Below the pieces are notes generated by a model. The model was not told the DNA's origin, made no database searches, and was given only the letters and a program-made list of their open reading frames with translations. DNA of 41,582 nucleotides from Moniliophthora roreri (taxonomy: Eukaryota; Basidiomycota; Agaricomycetes; Agaricales; Marasmiaceae), in NCBI GenBank assembly GCA_001466705.2, contig LATX02000037.1, positions 1 through 41,582 on the forward strand. Direction: 5' to 3'. A program made the position numbers and the translations under genes. Positions 20,077 through 31,433 of this stretch are shown here, one piece after another; position 1 is the first letter of the stretch, and each line of letters begins with the position of its first letter.

Positions 20077-22209
20077 TTATTCAGATTGAGTACTACTTGA
20101 ATCTGAATCTGAACTACTAGAATGAGTGTCTGTGTCTGTGTCCAGCAGTGTTGCATTCAAGATATGTAGTGCTCATACCCAACACTTTGCTCGTAGTCTC
20201 CAGTCACAGTATGGAAGTGAAATTTTGAGTGTCTTGTTTCAGTGGGCTGGAATCTCCTCAAATATTGGATAACCATCTGTTCCCCACTCCTTTCTTATAA
20301 TCCCCCATCCTCCAGGGAGTGGTACTGTATCTATCTGTTCCATAGCACCATCAAATGCAGCTCAAAGCTCCAAATTGTCCCCAAAAGGATCCTGGTGCTG
20401 TGGCACCCTGATAGCTTTGTGGTTGTACTGTGATGCATATGCAACCTCAATTTTAGCTATATATTTGGACATTAGATTTGTTAGAAGCTAAATTAAGAGT
20501 GTTGAACATACCATTTTCCTCATCTTCCCATTTACTATCTTCATCTGACAGACACTTAACATCATCATCAATTTCTGATTCACCTCCTAAGCATTCAGCA
20601 TTGTACTTGTTTCTGATTCCTATATCTTGCTCATCTTCATCAGAGTCTGGAGGATATTCATCATCACTGTCTGAGTCTTGTCTGTCATTGTAAACTCCAT
20701 GTTCAATCATACCAAGCAACCACATGTCCTAATGAAATCATATCAATAGACATTTAATAATTAAAAAGGAATTCATACTCTTGGAGATTTATTGTGACCT
20801 TTTCCTGATATAGGATGGTGATTCCAGTGTTCCATAAAGGCTTCACAGTCATTATTAATTTCATGAAGAAAAAGATAATAAAGAAGCCATAAGTGGACAG
20901 GATTCTTCACATCCAGACGATGTAGATGTTCCAAACGATAAAAGAATGCTCTCCATCTGCAGACAAACTGAGCTCCACACTCAACCCACAATCGCTCAAT
21001 ATGTGTATTTTGAGTAGATCTAAAAAGAGTTTCATTACCATGAAGTTTTAAATGGAGAAAAATATACACACTTTCCCCACATGAATGATGCCCGGTTGAG
21101 CCCACACATTCTAATCATCACAACAGCTACTTTTTTGTTTTCACCACCATGATCACCTCTCATTCTTGATGGCCAGCCATACTGTTGAACTGCAGCAGCA
21201 AAGACACCTAAAACAGTGGATGCCTTGTTATTTGGGCTAGCTTGCAATCCAACAACCTGAGATAAGCATTTTAATCAGTCAAAAATAAGAAAGGTAAATA
21301 ATAAGGCTTACAGTTCGACAGAAACCATCAATAATGCCATGAATCACAATTCCCCAGCGAATCAGTTTGTGATGCCCATCTAGATGCCACATAGCATTAG
21401 GGTGAGGAACCCTATACTTCTGACGTGATATTACTTTTTTTGTGCAGTACTGTGTTCCAACTGGATCCACTTGTTGGAGAGCCTGTTCAATATGTTCCCT
21501 CTGGACCCTGACACCAACTGAAAGAAGGCGACCTGCCAGATATCACCTACCACTTTCAGGTCGAGACTTGCAGACCTCTTGAGCAAGACTATCCAGATTC
21601 TTGTCACTGATATCTGTGTAGCCTTTCTGGATGCCAAATTCATCCATATATTTATAGAGAGTACCCCATGATATATGGATTTTTCTGGCATATTTGGCTT
21701 TTGAAATTGAGCAGTTGTTTTTCATAGCCTCATGTAGAAGAAATGGATTGGGAATCTTCCTAGGTCAGCCCCAGCCTCCAGTGTGTACAACTGTAACAGG
21801 TGCAACCGTCTGCACATTGGATGTACTATTACTAAAATAAAAATGTGAAGAGAAAGAGTATCAGTTAATAATCTAGTAAAAAAGCTCAACAGGTGCATAC
21901 CTATTCTGTGCTGCATCCTCTGCATTCCCAAGATCATCAATAAGAGCTCCAAAACACTCAGCAACTTCAACTAGCCATGTCTTTAAGCTTTCATGATCAT
22001 CTGCACTTCTTTCAATTGCAAGAAGCATAGGAATAGCTTCATCTACAACAACTGAACCATAGAAGCATATCTAAAGTGTGTGTTTGAAGTGCTAAATTTG
22101 CATGCTTGTAAATCTGTGCAAGCATGTTGACACCTTGCTGAGTACTTGTAGGCCATTGGTCTGATCCATTAGATGTGAAGGGTGGCAGTCTAGGAAGTTC
22201 AGAAGACAT
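20077..22209 (-). pseudogene. Element 2 DD(34)E integrase-core transposase, broken by stops
   Basis: Rejoined exons (minus): 22209-21901 (with a frameshift near 22070), 21831-21312, 21256-21072, 21019-20779, 20728-20512, 20456-20077; introns are 50-69 nt with GT-AG ends. The catalytic triad is visible as D in NAMWHLDGHHKLIRW, D in RMRGDHGGEN and E in STQNTHIERLW, with 34 residues between the second D and E across a splice. Before the core is a helical DNA-binding-like region; after it, WNHHPISG and an acidic Asp/Glu-rich tail. The family is widespread in basidiomycete genomes. Stops at 21765-21767, 21543-21545, 20239-20241 and two more in the last exon are TGA where the family has Arg. This would be the strand-transfer enzyme of element 2, now inactive. 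Confidence 0.88.
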
Positions 22210-22572
22210 GAAGGCAGTGGATAGGTAAGTCAGAGGGAGCTACAGGCAGGTGGAAAAAAATAAGTGCAGTAGGGCACAGGGCAAACTCTGATCATTGATT
22301 TATTAATAATCAATTAAAGTTCCAAAAGCTATATTTGCATCTGCCAGATTTTACATCATCAGGTACTGGCATCCCAGCAGATCAGATACATGGCAGATAG
22401 GGATGATGGGAATGATAGTCCAGATGTGGATTTTTGTAGGTTTTCCCATGGATGATCTGATAATCTGATCATCCTGATAATCCAAGGAGATACCTGTGGA
22501 ATGCCTTAGACTCATATATTAAGTGACCTTGTTCAAATCATCATCTTGAGACTTTCCCACTTCTCTACTACT
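22210..22572. promoter_or_regulatory. divergent promoter interval between integrase and gene B
   Basis: A 363-bp interval separates the minus-strand integrase ATG from the plus-strand gene B ATG, so it must hold both promoters. It contains A/T tracts and several GATGATC/TGATCATC-type motifs around 22440-22480 but no unambiguous TATA pair. No coding sequence is seen. Confidence 0.4.
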
Positions 22573-23679
22573 ATGTCTCTCAACATTATCATTCAAGATG
22601 CACAGCTCCCAGTATCTGAAGAGCAACAGCCAACAGATCCACCTTCTGAACAGTAGGAGTTGTTTCCAGACTGGAATGAAAATGGAGAAGTCATTTGGAT
22701 AAGGGTATAGTATATGCTTATATGTTATTATGCACACTCTCAATCAATCTGATTTTTGAATATCCATCTGTAGGCAGAAAATCTACTTGTCCCTATAAGC
22801 AAAATACATCTTATGCAGGTGGCTCCTGCTCTGGATTTTCTCTCAATCATAACAGATAGGTCAGATGGCTCAAAGGAAAAGCCTGTATTTTGGCCTTCAG
22901 TGCAGAGAGATGAGTTAGAGATATTCATGAATTGGTTGGCACATCAGTGTGTGATGTTTTTTTTTTTTAAGATTTATCCCTTCTAATTAGTTTATTACAG
23001 GGACTATGACTGAACATTTGAAAACTACTATAGCCTTCTGAAGGTTGCCTGACTTCTACAGGCAACAGCAGCCTACAGAGAGGCTATTATGGGTTTCAAA
23101 TGCTTGAAGCTCACAGTGTTCCAGAAGTTGGCTATCTCTTCACAGTGGCCAATTTGGCACTGGATTGAGCCAAGCATTGAATACCTTATCAAGTTTCATC
23201 AGCTGCACAAAATATCTTATGAGAAGAGCCTTGCTATGGGATACTACACATACAATGTAGTAGTCCATGCAAAAGCCACCCTTATGAATTATTGTTTGCA
23301 TGCTGCAGCTGTAGTTCCAGAACTTGATTCGGTTGCACCATCAGTCAATTGCACATTCGACCAACATCTAGCATGTCAAGCAGCATGGGCTGAGCTTTGG
23401 CAAACAAAAATTGGTGCCAAGCTTCTTCATCCTGACTTCCCACTCAAATTTTCTTTGGACGCTATCATCAAAGTAATCTGAGAACAGCCTATTACTTCTA
23501 ATTTCAACTCACACTGCTGGGAGGAATATATTCTTAGAATCAGTAATAACCTATCACTGAACCTAGATGTTGCAGAGTCAATTGTTTGAGTAGCAGTGCA
23601 GGCTATAATGGAACACCACAAGAAGCAGCACATGGATAGAGAAGACTTTGCACCATATGATTCATACAGTACAAACTAG
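22573..23679 (+). pseudogene. Element 2 gene B: BTB/POZ-like protein, broken by stops
   Basis: Exons 22573-22704, 22774-22950 and 23062-23679 join in phase to 309 codons. The second exon (NLLVPISKIHLMQVAPALDF... to IFMNWLAHQC) resembles the BTB fold of agaricomycete BTB proteins. The third has the helical follow-on pattern of that group (QKLAISSQW, WIEPSIEYLIKF, a KSLAMGYYTYNVVVHAK helix). BTB proteins usually mediate dimerisation or act as cullin-3 adaptors. In-frame stops at 22654-22656 (TAG), 23479-23481 and about 23587 (both TGA) fit Gln and Arg codons changed by C-to-T. It ends 40 bp from the convergent gene A. The BTB assignment is from pattern only; the gene itself is well supported. 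Confidence 0.65.
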
Positions 23680-23719
23680 GTACAGAGATAAACACTATTA
23701 CTATATCACAATACATGTA

Positions 23720-26162
23720 CTATGTTGAACGCCGATGCTTACATTCTGCTAGAGAGGGAGTTGAGCCACTATTCTCCTTTTCTATCTCTACACCTGACAA
23801 AGCCAAATGCTTGTCAGCACTAAGACGACGATGTTTTGCTGGCTGAACAGATAATAAAGCTAGTGGGAATGACTCCAGAGCCAATGAAGAACTGGACAAG
23901 TGTTGGGGACCTTTGAGAACTATGGTAATACTTTTGCTGACCTTTGATTGATGTGATTTACTCATAGCAGTTTTTGCCTTCTCTGGTGCATCAATCTTGT
24001 TCTTTCTTTGAAGGTACCCCTGAACCTGGCGGGCAAGAGCAAAGCTCGAAAGTGTTGGGTCCTCCCAGCAAGGTGAAACACTTAACATATCAGATAGAAT
24101 AGATGAAATAGCAAAAGAATAAGGCTCACACTGTTAGCTTTCCAACCCGAGACCAAACTGCATTTCCACAATACTCCAGTGGACCAATCGCAACATTAGT
24201 AGTACCTTTCTTTACAATAGTTGAGAAAAGGCTTGCTTCTCTAACCTCACCAAGTAACTGAAAGACAATGCCTGATGGCCTGCAAAGAGACATATTAGTA
24301 AGACTATTGTAAGGAACAAGAACAACATACAGCTTCCATTTCTTGGATACCATGTCTGATGTGACAGTCTCTAATGCCTCCTTGCAGCTTTTAGAGAAAT
24401 TTGGTATGAGGGACCATATCTGCCCCACATTCTTCATCCGAAATGCATATGTTGGTAGGTGTCGGGGATGTCGACCTTCTGTGTCGACATAAAGAGTTAT
24501 ATAGCTGTTGTTATCAAGATGTGTTGGTTGATTCAGAACACCTACACCATACAGACATTAGAATGAAAAAACTTAGCATTTAAGACTCATACCTTGTTTC
24601 TGAAACCAGGCTGTTAACACATCATCCATTCTTGGCATACACCCACTAAGCTCCTTCCATTTCTCAACACCAAAAACAAGGTGACCCAGAAATGCACCAT
24701 CATTCATCAGAGCTTGACAGACATTTGACAGCTCAAAAACATCATACAAGGCCATGTTCAAGTCGTGTTGGGACCAATTACCAGATGGAATGCTAATAGT
24801 CTCCTAAAGTTCTGGTTAGCTGGAGAGCAACTCAGACAAAATGATACATACAATATACCGCTCAATCAGCTGGGCCTCCCGCTCAGTGCAGTAGACAAGT
24901 TCCTTGCCATAAACTGAGAGATAGTATGCATATCTCAAGCGTTGTGTCTCTGTTGGTGCCAAAAGAGTTCCGTGTACTGCAGAGTGAACAAGTTTTCTGT
25001 TATTCTATCAGTACTTTCTTTGACCAGAAGACTAGAATCAATTGGACCTACATAATACCATCTTCTTTGCAAACCTTGTATACAAAGGTATAATATGCCA
25101 GTATGATGTGGGCAAGGCGAGATGGGTTCAAGAACACCTCATCAAATGTAAGAAATGGCGAGATTCCTAAAGGCTGTTAAGGCAACACATGATTACATTC
25201 ATTGTAGCACATACCAGCATCTTTGAAGACATCACTAGATGTATAGACACCTGCACCATGTGAGGCCTTGAATTCACGGAATGCAACAATCACAAGTTTG
25301 CTTCGATTTGAGCCCTTGATATTAGAATGACATATATGGTCCAGTTCCAAAACAACAGCATGAAGATACTCGTCGAAACTATTGACAACATGCAGTCATC
25401 TCGGAATTCTTGCCTCTAGCTCTTGGAAAGATGCAAACCACTGAGGCTATAAGAACAGAACAGTCAGACAATTGCAAAGGACAGGAAATGAACAAATGAT
25501 GCAGACATACCTGGAATACAAGGTCAATAGTTAGAAATGCCAGAACATGTGTCTTGAATGCAATAGCTAGACCAACATGAAACTTGCAATTCTATAGGCA
25601 AGTTATCAGAAAATATTATAAGATAGATAAACAATGTACCCAGCACTTTACTTTCATAATACAGTCACACCATTGCTCAATAGTATAGAGTTGTGTGGAG
25701 CAATGGGTTAAGAAAGCAACCTTGACAACATGTAAGTTACAGGAACAAAAACGAATATGAAAAGACACATACATGTAGAACCAGATTGTCAAAATCAATA
25801 ATCAATGCCCTGCTTGTTGCAGAAATCACATCTGGACCACATAAAACCAGTTGAGAAACAGGATTAACAGACACTTGTTGTGAATTGACACGTTTACTCG
25901 ACACTGAAAGTCAGTATTGAGGCAGATAAAGTGATTGCTGATGTCCCTTTGTGCCGCATTGGTATGTGCAATAGTGGTCCAATTCAATGGTGTAGCCCTG
26001 TCCCTGCAGTGAGTTTGGTCCCATCTTTGTACCCTCTGCATCTGTATGGTCTGCATAGAGTGCCTTCACATGGAATTCATTCAGACCTGTATCCTTCTGA
26101 GCTTGCCTGATAGTGTCTTGAGTTGTGACTTTGCTGCAGTAAAGTTCACGTTCTTCAGGCAT
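23720..26162 (-). pseudogene. Element 2 gene A: 645-codon multi-exon protein of unknown family
   Basis: Ten exons join in one frame with GT-AG borders: 26162-25773, 25720-25652, 25591-25511, 25446-25215, 25166-25059, 24976-24852, 24803-24593, 24541-24331, 24279-24130, 24080-23720. The total is 646 codons including the stop. Only two in-frame nonsense codons occur (exon 1 after LPQY, where element 1 has Gln; exon 4 after EARIPR), so the gene is recently lost or nearly intact. Visible parts are a Cys-containing N-terminal domain, helical middle exons (LRYAYYLSVYGKELVYC, ALYDVFELSNVCQAL), a region with ITLYVDTEGRHPRHL, and a basic Ser-rich C-terminus. No catalytic motif or membrane segment is recognised. 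Its first exon is conserved in element 1. It may be an accessory factor for transposition. Confidence 0.72.
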
Positions 26163-26320
26163 GTGGAGGCCAGTAGTTGAGCAGAATGTCAGGTATTGTT
26201 GATAGAAGAGGTGAAAAGTGAGGGAAAAGGGCACAGTAGAGCAGAATACGTTGGAGGAAGCTGAGATGATGAGAGTAAATGGCAAACACGATGTGTCTTG
26301 CATCTTGAAATCATGTGCAG
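26163..26320 (-). other. leader of gene A between its ATG and the right TIR
   Basis: About 160 bp with no counterpart in element 1. It probably contains the gene A transcription start, but no clear TATA box is visible. The TIR inner edge is at 26321. Confidence 0.4.
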
Positions 26321-26727
26321 GATGCTTAATAATCAAATCACTCACAGGCAGAACAGCAAATGTCGTCATTGGTAGCTGCAATGAGAAGCTTGGAGCAATA
26401 TTTTTGATTATTCACAGTCCTTAGTACCTAATTAAGATATTCTGACATGTTTTTGAGCTTAGCAATATATCCCTCAGCACATATAGGCTGCTGAATACTG
26501 GGGAAGGCCGTGGGAAAGCGGACTTTGAGGAGTGAAAATATTGATACCATGCATGCACAGACAACTAGTACCTTCAGGCAGGCAGATAATTTTTTTTTCA
26601 CTTCAACGCAGGTGGACAGTACATACAAAAGGTAAGGTAGATGTATTTTTTGACTATGAATGATACTGCGGGGAAGTAAAGTTGATTATGTGGAACGACT
26701 TATTTTTTGAACACATTGGCCCTCATA
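26321..26727 (-). repeat. right terminal inverted repeat of element 2
   Basis: Uninterrupted 407-bp TIR. It pairs with 9126-9498 and 7334-7371 and gives the empty site for the R insertion. It ends ATTGGCCCTCATA, followed by CCCTCATA. Confidence 0.82.
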
Positions 26728-27010
26728 CCCTCATAAAGAAGCAGCCCATCCCACCAACAGCAGGTCATGCCCCACGCAGAAGAACATGTATGGCACTGCC
26801 CACAATAACAAGAAAGCAGCAATTAAGAAAGGAAACCCTTACCAAGTGGTAACCAGGAAAGCGTGCAAACCCAAGAAGAAGACAGAAGTCAAGGAGACAG
26901 CCTCACAGAACTGCTTCAACACCCTGGACCCAGATGCAGCAATGGACACCAATAACCCAAAACCCCCTGCCTCTCAATCACAGCCCAACACTAAACCTGG
27001 CCACCAATGA
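26728..27010 (+). pseudogene. LINE ORF1, 3' part
   Basis: Open in one frame to TGA at 27008-27010. The ATG at 26786 is probably internal, because ORF1 proteins of such LINEs are usually several hundred residues. The remaining part is Lys- and Pro-rich without CCHC knuckles, consistent with the end of an RNA-binding ORF1 protein. Its stop overlaps the ORF2 start as ATGA. Confidence 0.6.
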
Positions 27011-30000
27011 ATAACAACAGGAGGAAGACCAAGGCCCTACCAATCAAAGTAGGGCAGCTAAACATGCAGAAAAACAAGCAGAACCTCCTTTCACTTCTTA
27101 ACTGAAAAGATGAACCATTTGACATTCTGATCATTCAGGAACTGCTGTGGACACAAATAGGTAGCGACAAGAAGACAGAAGCCAGGAAGTATAGCTCAGT
27201 AGGTATGTCAGGGTGGATACCCATTCCTCCAGTCCCATCTCGGGACAATGAAGACCCTAGACCACCGACAATGGCCTACATCCACAAGCAGGATGACTTC
27301 AAGGTCGAGCTATGTACAGACATAATCGAAGACCAATATATCCAATACCTAGACATACACCAGGTAGGACAGCCAATGGTGACCATTGTCAATGTGTACA
27401 ATGTTCAGGAACAAGGGGAAGGGTGTGCACTACGACAACTCCAGCATAAGAACCTCACATTTGACAACCCCACGTTAATCACAGGGGACTACAACCTCCA
27501 TCACATACTGTGGGCCAAAGGCTCTGGGGAGGGTGATGCAGTAACGACAGCTGTTGGGGACTGGTTCCAAGACAATGACTGGTCACTGATGAATAACAAA
27601 GGAGAAATCACATACCCAGCCAGACATATAGGCAAACAGCTGTCAGTAATTGACGTCTCATTTGCTAATAGCAAAGCAAGAATGTCAGACACATTCCATG
27701 ACTGGTTTGTAGACAAGAAGATAGCAGGCACATCAGACCACTATGGAATCAGGTTCACCATTGATCAAGAAACAACAGAAGTAGAGAATATTGTGGGGTT
27801 AAGATATAACATCAAAGGTGTAGATGAGGGAGACTATGCTGCAGCATTCGTCAGCCTGATAGAAGAGCAAGAGGAGGCCCTGGCACTACTGCTCAGGGGT
27901 GACACACTCACACCTGACAAACTTGACACCTGCAAGTCAACGCTAATGGCTATCCTACAGGGGGCACTAGAACAGGTGGCAAAGCCAAAATCGCACACTT
28001 CCCAAAGCAAACCATGGTGGGATGATGAAATGGACATGGCCAGAAATGAAATTGCAACAGCACAAGCAGAGCAAGCCATTCACCAGAATGCTACCAGGGA
28101 AGCATGCAACATCATTAAGGCCAAAATCACCCAACTCTGAAGGTGGTTCAAGCGATTAGCTAAGTACAAAGTATGGTCATGGGCAAATGAGAAACTCAAT
28201 AGCGCCGCAGGCCATGAGATCTTTGAATTCACCAGGTGGGCAGAAGGAAACTGCAACTATCCCACACTGCCCATTAACCAAGGGCTAGACAAGCCGAAGG
28301 CAGTCACCCACAATGAAAAGTGTGAAGCCATTCGGAATGTGCTATACCAGAAGCCAAAGGACCTACCAGGCCAAACAAAGCCAGATATGTCGGAACACCT
28401 CCCCAATGACTTGCTGTTCACTGAGGTCACAGAAGATGAATTAGAGAGGGCTCTAATGGAGGCAAGTAATGTTTCCGCTCCAGGACACTCCCAAATCTCG
28501 TACCAAGTCCTAAAATGGGCATGATACATGCCAGACGGGAGAAAGTATATCACTGTGCTGATCAGAAAGTGCCTACAGGCAGGCTACCACCCCCAAAACT
28601 GACGAAAAGCTATCGCAGTAGCATTACACAAGCCAGGGAAGTGAGACTTCTCAAAGCCACAGTCGTACAGGCTCATCACACTGCTAGAATGCCTCATGAA
28701 GTTACTGGAGAAGATCATTGCGCACTCCTTGACATTTAGGGCTGGCCAGCTGGGTCTAGTGCTGGACACACAGTTTGGTGGACGGGCACACAGCTCAGCT
28801 GAGGATGCAGTGCTCACCTTTGTGAATGACATCTATGCAGCTTAGAACCATGGAAAGGTGGTGTCTGCCCTTACATTTGATATCAAGGGATACTTTGACT
28901 TTGTCAATCATGACAGACTGCTAGCCAAGCTCCAAGAACATGGGATACCACTGGAAGAAGTCAAATGGGTTGCAAGCTTCCTCTCAGACAGAGAAGCAGC
29001 AGTATGCCTTGACAGAATGCAAGGAAGCATGAAACCAGTCAAGAATGGAATACCACAGGGTTTACCAGTGTCACCAATATTGGCATCATTCTACTTAGCA
29101 AAACTGCTCAATATACTTAAAAAGGAGAGTGTTTCACCCCCTACAGGCTGCAAAGCAAATGTGCTCACTATGTTCATGTATGTAGATGACAGCAAAATCT
29201 TCATTGCCTCAACCTCAATACACTTCAACTGCCAGGTCCTGGAGTGGGCATACTATGGAGTAGAGAGCTGGCTTTGAAGTGCAGGGCTAGCCCCAGATGT
29301 CGACAAACGAGAGCTCATGCACTACACCTGCTGGAAGCGGGACAAGAACGAGACATAGTCTATCACCTTCAAATGGGATGAAGATGGAATTTGCCACACA
29401 GTTGCCACACAGACCTCAGTATGGTGGCTTGGAGTACACTTTGACTGTCGACTATGCTTTGACAAACATGCAAAGCTGATAGCATCATCATGCAAAGCAG
29501 CTGTTTCAAACATATCCATGCTCACCAATACAGTCAGGGGACTATACCAATCCAGCATGCACCAGCTGTACATTGCATGTGTCCTACCAAGAATACTCTA
29601 TGCATGTGCAGCCTGGTGGAAGGGTACTCAATATCAGATCCAACCCCTCAAGAAAGTCCAATGCTGGGCACTTTGTCTCATATGTGCAGCATTCCATACT
29701 ACCTCAATTGAGGCACTCCAGATTGAGGCCTTGATCCCACCAATATGCCACAATGTGGAACTCAGGCTGAAGAAGAATGCCATCCAGTTCAACAAGCTCC
29801 CAAAATCCCACCCAATAATACAGCAATTACTGAACACGTGGCGTTCAAACCAACTCCCAACAGAACCACCACCTCTACCGCAGCGAAAATCCAACTCAGT
29901 GACAAACATGAAAAAGTCAACACCCCTGCTAGAAGTGGCCAAATGCACAGCACCAAGTCATGAGCACCTGGACCCATATCTGGAGGAACCTTGGACAAGA

Positions 30001-30789
30001 TCAGAATGAAGCTTCACCAGGCAACTTGACATAAGCCTCATGGCACCTTGGGATGACGAAGGGAAGGATGAGGCAGCAGAGGCTCACAAAGACATGGTGA
30101 AACAACTAGAGAACAATGACACAGCTCTCCTGGTTTACACAGATGGGTCACTTGTGAAAAGAGGTGGATTTCCAGCAGTGGGTGCAGCAGTAGTGGCATA
30201 TCACAAAGGGCAGGAGATCAGACATCAGAAACTTGGAATGGGAAGAAGGGCTGAGGTTTACGATGCCGAGATGGCAGCGCTCAGCATGGGGGCAAAACTA
30301 GCACTAAGTATCTGCTCCCAGAAGCCTCAGATCACTCACATATACTACTTTGCAGACAATACATCTGCAGCCCAGTCAATATTCAGCATGTGAGTACAAT
30401 TGGGACAGTTCTATGCCAAGAACTTCTACAACGACATGGCAGGGTTCATGGACAGACACAATGAAAACCAAGTCACAATTGCGTGGTGCCCAGGGCACCA
30501 GGACATCACCGGCAATGATTGAGCAGATGAGCTCGCCAAAGAAGCAATGGTGCTAGCAGCAACAGCATCCATAGGAGTATCACGAGCGAACATGCTATGC
30601 AGGGCAAAAGCTAGGGCTCAGCAGACCTGGATACAGGAATGGAGGGGGACTACAAAAACAGGACACTTCACCATCGCAAACAGATTTGAGCCAAGGCTGA
30701 AGCCAACAGCCCGGTTCAAAGAAACAAGCCAAGAGGTGTTTGGGAGGCTCATCCAATGTCGCACAGGACACTGTTTCACCGGCGAGTAT
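26728..30789 (+). mobile_element. LINE retrotransposon (Tad1/I-like, with endonuclease, RT and RNase H), truncated
   Basis: Contains the 3' part of ORF1 (to 27010) and ORF2 with apurinic-type endonuclease, reverse transcriptase and RNase H. The 5' end stops at the element 2 border. The 3' end stops within the normally Cys/His-rich tail (after RTGHCFTGEY), where a hAT-like fragment begins, so no poly(A) or 3' tail is present. An RNase H domain in a fungal LINE fits the Tad1/I group. Confidence 0.9.
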
Positions 30790-30825
30790 CGAAAACGATT
30801 CCATCCGTTCGGATGGTGGTGATTG
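27007..30825 (+). pseudogene. LINE ORF2: endonuclease, reverse transcriptase, RNase H
   Basis: The whole reading stays in one frame for about 3.8 kb. The endonuclease (27050-27770) has IIQE, GDYNLHHILW and GTSDHYG. The RT (about 28560-29300) has the motif A region LTFDIKGYFDFVNH, GIPQGLPVSP and the catalytic YVDD at 29179-29190. RNase H (about 30130-30545) has VYTDGS, AEMAAL, FADNTSAAQ and GHQDITGND. About eleven stops interrupt it. Several replace clear Arg or Trp positions, for example TGA at 27103-27105, 28138-28140 and 28522-28524, and the one in GND-stop-ADELA where RADELA is standard. Sequence after 30789 is not LINE. Confidence 0.92.
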
Positions 30826-31433
30826 AGAGAGCAATCCGCATCGGCGGATGGTATCCGTCGGATGGTCCGATAATCCGACGGATGGGCGCTAAGCCAGCGC
30901 TTCACAATGAAACCTCCCTCCCACGGTGAAAATTTTGCTTCCCCGTCAGTATTGTCGCCTTGTTCACCTCCAATCCCTTTGGCAAGTCTCAAGCTACCCT
31001 ATAGACCCTCAAGACTTGATGTCATGTTGAGAATATGATGTTTGGAGCCACTTGGAGGGAGGGGGCTCTCAGGTGCGGGACATTGATCTAGTTGTGCGGC
31101 ATTCCAAGTTGATTCCAGGTGTCTGAATTATACCTATTTAATTTGTTGTGTACAGAGTCGAGACAAGTTCATATATTGTACCCAAAACAGCTAAAATACA
31201 AGTCAAAGGTTAGTCAGACAGACAGATAATGGCTGATATATCACCCACTACTGCTATGAAGGTCAAAAAGGTAACCACGGAAAGCCCCGGGCACGACTCT
31301 GGTCGACCTAACGAAGCCCAACGACAATCGTCTGCACCGCGTGATTCATCCGCCGCTCATCGTCGGATTGGTCGGATGCCATCCGAATCCGACCTCTCAT
31401 CGCTCGGATGACGGCGGATCATCCGATCCGCTA
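30790..31433. mobile_element. hAT-like fragment with CATCCG/CGGATG iterons at both ends
   Basis: Both edges (30800-30890 and 31360-31433) are packed with CATCCG, CGGATG and palindromes such as TCCGTCGGA, typical of subterminal repeats bound by a transposase. The right edge, read on the minus strand, starts TAGGGCTCCTAGCGGATC, a plausible hAT-type terminus. No matching left terminus is found, so the left end is truncated at the LINE junction. A 60-codon ORF at 31229 is Ser-rich and not recognisable. Assignment to hAT is tentative. Confidence 0.45.

Larger units (their letters stand above)
7334..26727. mobile_element. Element 2: large multi-gene DNA transposon with 0.41-kb TIRs
   Basis: TIRs lie at 7334-7371 plus 9126-9498 (left, split by an R insertion) and 26321-26727 (right). 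After subtracting the R copy and the Gypsy element with their target duplications, the unit is about 9.7 kb. It carries gene C (minus), a DDE integrase (minus), a BTB-like gene (plus) and gene A (minus), all with short introns. Both TIRs end in TATGA(A/G)GGCCAAT(A/G)TGTTC. The left flank is the end of element 1 and the right flank starts CCCTCATA, so a target-site duplication cannot be read with certainty. It differs from Polintons in lacking DNA polymerase B, capsid genes and ATPase. The integrase resembles those of integrase-bearing eukaryotic DNA transposons (Ginger or IS3EU types are possibilities), but this gene set is one I do not recognise. Confidence 0.75.

Noticed and set aside
7334..26727. 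Element 2 as a Polinton/Maverick
   Set aside because: Long TIRs and an integrase fit, but there is no DNA polymerase B, packaging ATPase, protease or capsid gene, and the genes have introns.
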